Virus record (IMG/VR): IMGVR_UViG_3300044645_002754
Location: 1-64,000 of that record
DNA from: a virus
Length of the DNA: 64,000 bases
Reading direction: 5' to 3' (one strand)
Numbering within the stretch: the stretch's first letter is position 1; every line of letters starts with the position of its first letter. A model generated the notes under the pieces. The model did no database searches, was not told the DNA's origin, and worked only from the letters and a program-made list of their open reading frames with translations. This document shows, piece after piece, positions 59,999 to 64,000 of the stretch. The translations under genes and the position numbers were made by a program.

Positions 59999-60667
59999 AT
60001 GGCTTTTCTCCGCTATTCAGTAGAGCTAACAGGCACAGCACCTTTGCTCTGCTCTAACAATTGCACAATCGATCAACTCGGCACTCCAGCTGACATCCTT
60101 GGCTGGTACCACAAGATCCCGCAGAAGAAGCGAGAGCTCCGCGTAGAGCGTTCAATGCGCAACTTTCATTGGCTTTTCAGCGGCTACTGGAAACACGAAG
60201 GTGCGGTCCAGCACCCTTCAGAGACAGATGGCTGCGATGTTTTCGAGAACTACGCTGATCCGATTCTTCCCGCTCCCAACTTGCAGCGCTGTTTGCGTGA
60301 TGCTGCAACGGCGTGGAAGCTTGGTAAAGACGTCTCACGCTCCACAATCGTGGAGAACGACTCCCCAATTACATACAACGGCCCGCGAGAAGCCCGCGCC
60401 ATGCTCAAAGATGGGCGTTTCTACAGTTGCCGCCCTAATGGCAGAGGGAACATGGCTATCCGCGTCATGTTCCCTGAATGGAGCGTCCGCTTCCGCGTGC
60501 TGATTAACGACGAAATCATGGGAGAACGGGATTTTGTCAAGATTCTTGATCGCGCAGGAGTAGCTGAAGGCTTGGGAGCCTGGCGCCCTGGCAGCCCTAA
60601 GGGCGGGCGTTTCGGCCGCTTTTCTGTTACTGATTTCACCCCGCTCTCATTTGAGGAGGCCGAGTGA
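59999..60667 (+). CDS. Conserved phage protein of unknown function (222 aa)
   Basis: A 222-residue protein, start ATG 59999 with GAGGA about 12 bp upstream; the longer open frame is non-coding. It carries the pattern ILPAPNLQRCLRDAATAWKL, VFPEWSVRFRV-like (MFPEWSVRFRVLINDE) and VAEGLGAWRPGSPKGGRFGR, which I recall from many unrelated phages as a family without a proven function, often beside recombination genes. Codon use is less GC-rich than the neighbouring early operon. It is the first gene after RNA element A. Confidence 0.75.
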   Translation: MAFLRYSVELTGTAPLLCSNNCTIDQLGTPADILGWYHKIPQKKRELRVERSMRNFHWLFSGYWKHEGAVQHPSETDGCDVFENYADPILPAPNLQRCLRDAATAWKLGKDVSRSTIVENDSPITYNGPREARAMLKDGRFYSCRPNGRGNMAIRVMFPEWSVRFRVLINDEIMGERDFVKILDRAGVAEGLGAWRPGSPKGGRFGRFSVTDFTPLSFEEAE

Positions 60668-61173
60668 TGGAAACTCATAACGCCACAATTGACTACATCA
60701 ACCTGCGCAAAGGAGACCGCATCGAGGCCGACGTCGTTTGGAACTTCTACGCTTTGCTCAAACCCGAGGTTTATCAGAACTGGATCGACGAGCACGGCAA
60801 CGAAGATCTAGCCAAAGCGGCACACATGCCCCAAACTCTCGTCCGAGTTCGCGACTGGATCGACGCACGCCGTAACGCACTGGACCTTCCCCCTCTCGTT
60901 ATCAACACTAAAAACACCGGGCTCAATGTTCTCAACGACGAAGAGGCCAGTCGTTACCTCTCCGACCGTGCTTTCGCCGGTCTGCGCCAGCACGCCAAGA
61001 ACACCGGCAGACTGATCGCAGCGGTTGACGAGACACAGCTCAGCTCTGCCGCGTTGCGTGAACACGAAAGCCGATTGCGTACACATAGCTTCGTTCTTGC
61101 TTCCACCCATGGGGCCCAGACGATGCTTCGCAAGCTGCGCCGGGAGGGCAGAGAGGCTCCCAAGCTGAAGTAA
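60667..61173 (+). CDS. Hypothetical protein of the RNA-element module (168 aa)
   Basis: A 168-residue protein starting ATG 60667 on the previous stop (TGATG). It is helical, with INLRKGDRIEADVVWNFYAL and a basic C-terminal end (TMLRKLRREGREAPKLK) that may bind nucleic acid. Base composition matches its upstream partner. Element B begins one base after its stop. Function unknown. Confidence 0.65.
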   Translation: METHNATIDYINLRKGDRIEADVVWNFYALLKPEVYQNWIDEHGNEDLAKAAHMPQTLVRVRDWIDARRNALDLPPLVINTKNTGLNVLNDEEASRYLSDRAFAGLRQHAKNTGRLIAAVDETQLSSAALREHESRLRTHSFVLASTHGAQTMLRKLRREGREAPKLK

Positions 61174-61174
61174 T

Positions 61175-61286
61175 CCCTGGGCTTCCTTCCGAGGTGTAAG
61201 TCCCAGGGCCGCCGCATTGCTCCGCGTCGCATCGCACCGCGCCACTTCGCCCCGCAAAGCCTAGGCCCCCACACCGAGTTGAGGGC
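61175..61286 (+). ncRNA. RNA element B (between 61173 and 61434 genes)
   Basis: A near-copy of element A: outer stem CCCTGGG/CCCAGGG (61175-61181 with 61202-61208, perfect), inner hairpin CCT-TCCG-AGG (61185-61194), TGTAAGTCCC (61195-61204), a GC-rich middle, CCGCAAAGC, then a hairpin GCCCCCA-CACCGAGT-TGAGGGC (61265-61286, one mismatch). The loop is identical and the stems differ, as selection on structure would produce. No gene begins right after it, unlike A and C. Confidence 0.6.
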
Positions 61287-61393
61287 ACCAACCCAACACA
61301 GAGTCCCGGCTCTCTGGTGGGTTGACCTACCACCGCCGCCGTGCATCGCATCGCTCACCTCCGCAACCCACCGCCGTGCTCCGCAGCGCAACG

Positions 61394-61415
61394 ACCTCTG
61401 CACCGAGTCAGAGGT
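61394..61415 (+). ncRNA. RNA element C: hairpin with CACCGAGT loop
   Basis: ACCTCTG-CACCGAGT-CAGAGGT, a perfect 7-bp stem with the same 8-base loop as A and B, ending 18 bp before ATG 61434. It lacks the TGTAAGTCC half but follows a GC-rich stretch (61346-61393) that echoes the middle of A and B (GCATCGC, CCGCAG). Confidence 0.6.
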
Positions 61416-61433
61416 ACTACACAAGAACAACAA

Positions 61434-61781
61434 ATGACTCAACCCTTACGCATCACAATCGAGTCAACCGCCGATGGATATCTGCGGTGGGAGATGGTTT
61501 GCGGTCCGGACGGAAAGCTCCATTTCGCAGGCACGTCGCCGCTGCTCGAAAGATGTTTTGAGGATTTGATCAGAGCCCAATGGACCCTCGCCGACCACCT
61601 CACAGCTGACCCGGACCCCGAGCCCGACTGGCTGCCTGACCCACCCGCGCACCAGACGCCCATCCCCGAGGTCCATCCGACCGCTGGCGCTGCGCTCCCC
61701 GTGCAACAGGACATCCCAGCCGGCGGCCATCTAACTAAACCTTCCGAACTTTTTTACCCTCACCCATCCAGTTCTGGTTGA
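61434..61781 (+). CDS. Hypothetical protein preceded by RNA element C (115 aa)
   Basis: A 115-residue protein from ATG 61434. The first ~55 residues look like a small beta-alpha domain (LRITIESTADGYLRWEMVCG); the rest is Pro/Asp-rich and likely disordered. It precedes the sigma factor gene by 10 bp, so both are probably on one transcript governed by element C. Function unknown. Confidence 0.6.
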   Translation: MTQPLRITIESTADGYLRWEMVCGPDGKLHFAGTSPLLERCFEDLIRAQWTLADHLTADPDPEPDWLPDPPAHQTPIPEVHPTAGAALPVQQDIPAGGHLTKPSELFYPHPSSSG

Positions 61782-61791
61782 CAATGCCCGC

Positions 61792-62667
61792 ATGTCTCAA
61801 TCAGAAGTACACAGCTATCTGACCGAGATCGGTCGCCACCCGGTCCTCTCGAAAGAGGCCCAGCTGCGGCATTGCCAGCGCATCTACGCCTGGGTCCACC
61901 ACGAGGCCGGCCGCGACGCAGCCCCCGACCGCATCCGCCGCTCCGGCTCCCGCTCCATGGAGGTGATGATCCGCACCAACCTCCGCCTGGTCGTCTCCAT
62001 CGCCAAGCGCTACCAGGGTCGGGGCCTGGACCTCGCCGACCTCATCCAAGAAGGCAACCTGGGCCTGATCCGCGGCCTCGAGCTCTACGACCCGACCCGC
62101 GGCTACGCCGTCTCCACCTACGCCTACTGGTGGATCCGCCAAGCCATCACCCGGGCCCTCCACACCCACGCCCGCTCGATCCGCCTGCCAATCAACACCC
62201 ACGAACTGCTCGCCCGCATCCAGCGCTTCACCACCGAGCACACCAGCCTCTACGGCACCGCCCCCACCGTGCTCCAAATCGCCGAATACACCGACACCAG
62301 CCCTGAGCGCATCGCCCAAGTCCTCCAAACCCACACGCTGACCGCCTGCTCCTCCCTCGACGCCATCACCACCGAGGGCGGCACCACAATCATCGACCTC
62401 ATCCCCTCCCCCACCGAATCCAACGAAAGCGAACCGGACGAAGTCCTCGCCCTCGACGCCAACAAAGAAGCCGTCCAAGCAGCCCTCGCGGCCCTGAACC
62501 CCACCGAATTCCGGATCATCCAAGCCTCCTTCTTCCAGGGCCGCACGCTCAAAGACATCGCCACCGAGTTCGGTTTCAGCCGCTGCCGCGCCGGCCAAAT
62601 CCAAAAAACCGCCATCCGCAAACTCCGCATCACCCTGTCCCTCGCTGGCCACGCCCCCACCCCATGA
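61792..62667 (+). CDS. RNA polymerase sigma factor, RpoD-like group
   Basis: A 291-residue sigma-70 family protein. Region 1.2: SYLTEIGRHPVLSKEAQLRH. Region 2: VVSIAKRYQGRGLDLADLIQ, EGNLGLIRGLELYDPTRGYA and STYAYWWIRQAITRAL, the -10 recognition and core-binding part typical of primary/group-2 cyanobacterial factors. Region 3 and region 4 (LKDIATEFGFSRCRAGQIQK) are present; region 1.1 is missing. Unlike T4 gp55 it keeps region 4, so it should bind -35 elements. A phage-carried factor of this type may switch host polymerase to phage promoters. Start ATG 61792. Confidence 0.92.
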   Translation: MSQSEVHSYLTEIGRHPVLSKEAQLRHCQRIYAWVHHEAGRDAAPDRIRRSGSRSMEVMIRTNLRLVVSIAKRYQGRGLDLADLIQEGNLGLIRGLELYDPTRGYAVSTYAYWWIRQAITRALHTHARSIRLPINTHELLARIQRFTTEHTSLYGTAPTVLQIAEYTDTSPERIAQVLQTHTLTACSSLDAITTEGGTTIIDLIPSPTESNESEPDEVLALDANKEAVQAALAALNPTEFRIIQASFFQGRTLKDIATEFGFSRCRAGQIQKTAIRKLRITLSLAGHAPTP

Positions 62668-62849
62668 GCCCCTCCCCCATCGTTCCCCTGCGCTGGTACG
62701 AACTCTGGATGCTCCGCTTCCTCTCCCGCAGCCCCCGCATCCAACGCATCACGATTTGGCAGGCCAGCCTCGAGCCCGTCGCCCCGGCCCAACCCGACCT
62801 CGTGGAGCAGCTCGAATCCCTGTACGAGGGCCCCCCAGCCCAGCGGTAG
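62664..62849 (+). CDS. Small hypothetical protein (61 aa)
   Basis: A 61-residue protein overlapping the sigma stop by 4 bp (ATGA). It is rich in Arg, Trp and Pro with a basic helix (WYELWMLRFLSRSPRIQRIT). Coupled translation with the sigma factor suggests a partner such as an anti- or co-sigma protein, but no motif supports this. Confidence 0.5.
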   Translation: MSPSPIVPLRWYELWMLRFLSRSPRIQRITIWQASLEPVAPAQPDLVEQLESLYEGPPAQR

Positions 62850-62852
62850 AGT
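62847..62852 (+). promoter_or_regulatory. Candidate -10 box before 62878 gene
   Basis: TAGAGT followed by TG lies 25 bp before GTG 62878, overlapping the previous stop. It fits the TANNNTG group. Confidence 0.3.
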
Positions 62853-62877
62853 TGCGGTAACTCCCCTAGAACGTCAA

Positions 62878-63255
62878 GTGCCCGCCAAGAAGCCTGTCCC
62901 CAGAGCCGAATTCTTCGCCATCTGCGAGGACCATTACCGGCGGGACGGCTTCGTGAAGTGGGCTGCAGTCGCGGAACAACTCGGCGTGACCCGCCAAGCA
63001 GTAGCCGTGCGCCTTGAGAAGGCAGTACGGAATGGCCACCTGTCGGAAGATGACTACAAGCGCTGGGCTGGAACCAAGGCCAGAGAGGTGTTCTCCACCG
63101 AGCGCGAGGCCGAACGCCAGGAGAAGAAAAGACGCACAATCGCGACCTTATTAACCCCAGAGAACCACGACTGGGTAACCAACGAATGCGCACGACGCCA
63201 CATTCGGTCGGGCGATTTAATAAACGAACTTATTAACGGAGCCCGAATCAAATAG
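62878..63255 (+). CDS. DNA-binding protein, HTH plus RHH-like ends (125 aa)
   Basis: A 125-residue protein from GTG 62878. The N-terminal half has a helix-turn-helix (KWAAVAEQLGVTRQAVAVRL), the middle is charged, and the end (TIATLLTPENHDWVTNECAR, then RSGDLINELINGARIK) resembles ribbon-helix-helix. The last ~20 codons are AT-rich. It precedes the right-end promoter repeats, and may act there. Confidence 0.65.
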   Translation: MPAKKPVPRAEFFAICEDHYRRDGFVKWAAVAEQLGVTRQAVAVRLEKAVRNGHLSEDDYKRWAGTKAREVFSTEREAERQEKKRRTIATLLTPENHDWVTNECARRHIRSGDLINELINGARIK

Positions 63256-63365
63256 GCGAATACCAACACATACATATTAAATTTTTACTGGCCCGGCGAT
63301 GTGCAATCACTCGCCCCCATGTCTCACGGCAAGACTCAGTGAGACCCAGGGTTTTCCGCAGGGGG

Positions 63366-63394
63366 TTGACGGGTGCGCCGAGTTGCCGTAGGAT
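63366..63394 (+). promoter_or_regulatory. Right-end promoter P1
   Basis: TTGACG, 17-bp spacer, TAGGAT: a near-consensus sigma-70 promoter preceded by a G run. No open frame follows closely, so the product, if any, is non-coding. Confidence 0.65.
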
Positions 63395-63464
63395 GCTCTC
63401 ACGCGCGCACGCGCCGCGCGTTCTATCTCTGCCCGAGCATCCCCACGGGCTCGCTCTGCAGGGG

Positions 63465-63494
63465 TTGACGGATCGCCCGATTACCCCTTACCTT
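63465..63494 (+). promoter_or_regulatory. Right-end promoter repeat P2
   Basis: GGGG then TTGACG, 18-bp spacer, TACCTT. About 29 bp are shared with P3 with a single difference, and the first half is shared with P1. The distance from P1 is 99 bp. Confidence 0.5.
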
Positions 63495-63592
63495 GGTTTC
63501 AACGGATCGAAAGCACCCGCGGCCGTCGCGCCCGGTTCTCCGCTCTCGCTCCCAGGCCACCGGCTCGCCCGGCAGCCGCCAAACCCAGGGGG

Positions 63593-63622
63593 TTGACGGA
63601 TCGCCCGATTAACCCTTACCAT
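63593..63622 (+). promoter_or_regulatory. Right-end promoter repeat P3
   Basis: GGGG then TTGACG, 18-bp spacer, TACCAT. Nearly identical to P2 and 128 bp downstream of it. An AGGAAG-like ribosome site and a two-codon frame (ATG CAC TGA at 63651) follow. Confidence 0.5.
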
Positions 63623-64000
63623 TCAGAGGCAACCGATTCAGGAAGCGAACATGCACTGACCCATAGCGCAACCGAACAAGCGCGGCCGGCCTGGCGGATC
63701 CCAGGAGCGATAGCTGTGGCAGCGTCCGGACTGACTGGGCGCTAGCTGTGGGCAACGGCTTTCATGCCGGCCTCACGTACGACCTGCTCGGATCACACCG
63801 AGCACGACGACCGGCACCGACATACCCAAACGCCATAACGACGGGCGATAGCGGGTGAGGTGCTCAGTAGCCGATGGTTGGGGTGCTCATGGCGAACGCG
63901 GAACCTCCTGCAGAGGGGTGCTGCCACCGGTGTTTGTTTAGGGAGCGCTCCTGCAGGGCTCCCGGCGTCCTCCTAACCGAGGGCGTGGTGCGCCGGCCCC

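Larger units (their letters stand above)
63256..64000. other. Right-end non-coding region (745 bp)
   Basis: No convincing protein gene lies here. The first 45 bp are AT-rich, then three TTGACG promoter-like repeats occupy 63366-63622. The remainder (63640-64000) contains GC-rich short repeats (TAGCTGTGG at 63710 and 63742 areas; CTCCTGCAG at 63905 and 63947 areas) and stem-forming GGGAGC/GCTCCC. It could hold small RNAs, a packaging site or an origin; nothing in it proves any of these. Confidence 0.4.

Noticed and set aside
59956-61408. CACCGAGT loop resembles the 3' hairpin of Cas9 tracrRNAs
   Set aside because: There is no CRISPR array, no cas gene and no anti-repeat nearby. The stems also vary while tracrRNA hairpins of one system do not.
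59846-61415. Glutamine riboswitch / downstream-peptide RNA, group I intron or known ribozyme
   Set aside because: The diagnostic sequences of those classes (for example the GACGGAAGUAGG run of downstream-peptide RNAs) are not present; only general hairpins match.
1-64000. HIP1 (GCGATCGC) repeats, common in many cyanobacteria
   Set aside because: I did not find copies while reading. Absence fits marine-type picocyanobacterial hosts but I could not count exhaustively.
1-64000. Terminal repeats joining the two window ends
   Set aside because: The first and last ~60 bases share no obvious sequence, so I cannot say whether the window is a whole genome or part of one.

Overview
The window looks like most or all of the genome of a temperate, long-tailed (siphovirus-type) phage of a high-GC picocyanobacterium such as Synechococcus/Cyanobium. 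Support: a continuous virion module (terminase, portal, capsid, tail tube, 1690-aa tape measure, tip, fibres), a tyrosine integrase next to an intact attP, a family-A DNA polymerase, ThyX, and an RpoD-like sigma factor of the cyanobacterial type. Small-protein families and fibre N-termini also resemble those of cyanophages. The host call is inference. No photosynthesis gene was seen. Because attP is intact, with arm sites on both sides of a tRNA fragment, the sequence represents the unintegrated phage and not a prophage in a chromosome.

Layout. 1-2.2 kb: tightly overlapping small genes, two with zinc-binding clusters. 2.3-17.5 kb: packaging and head genes (TerS, TerL, portal, MuF-like protein, three Cys-motif/Gly-Ala-rich proteins, protease/scaffold, cement, major capsid, connectors, tail tube), interrupted by two minus-strand HNH endonuclease genes and one minus-strand XRE regulator. 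18.4-30.5 kb: tail chaperones with a probable -1 frameshift, tape measure with a permuted M23 domain, NlpC/P60-like and J-like tip proteins. 30.5-45.3 kb: fibres and accessory proteins, with duplicated cassettes, tandem repeats and lower-GC stretches, plus small membrane proteins that could be holins. 45.3-46.6 kb (minus): lysin. 46.6-48.3 kb: attP, integrase, excisionase candidate. 48.3-54.7 kb (minus): DNA polymerase I, KilA-N protein, primase-polymerase/helicase. 54.9-59.8 kb (plus): early genes (DNA-binding proteins, exonuclease, dNMP kinase, ThyX). 59.85-61.8 kb: three unrecognised genes separated by repeated structured RNA elements. 61.8-63.3 kb: sigma factor and a DNA-binding protein. 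63.3-64.0 kb: non-coding, with three tandem promoter-like repeats.

How it fits together: the integrase acts on attP within a tRNA-Pro 3' half. The early arms replicate DNA and supply dTMP and dNDPs. The phage sigma factor may redirect host RNA polymerase to a set of recurrent TANNNTG -10-like boxes just upstream of many genes, and perhaps to the right-end promoter repeats. The most novel-looking features are the RNA elements with an invariant CACCGAGT loop and covarying stems (59.85-61.42 kb), the sigma factor with its candidate promoters, and the circularly permuted peptidase in the tape measure.
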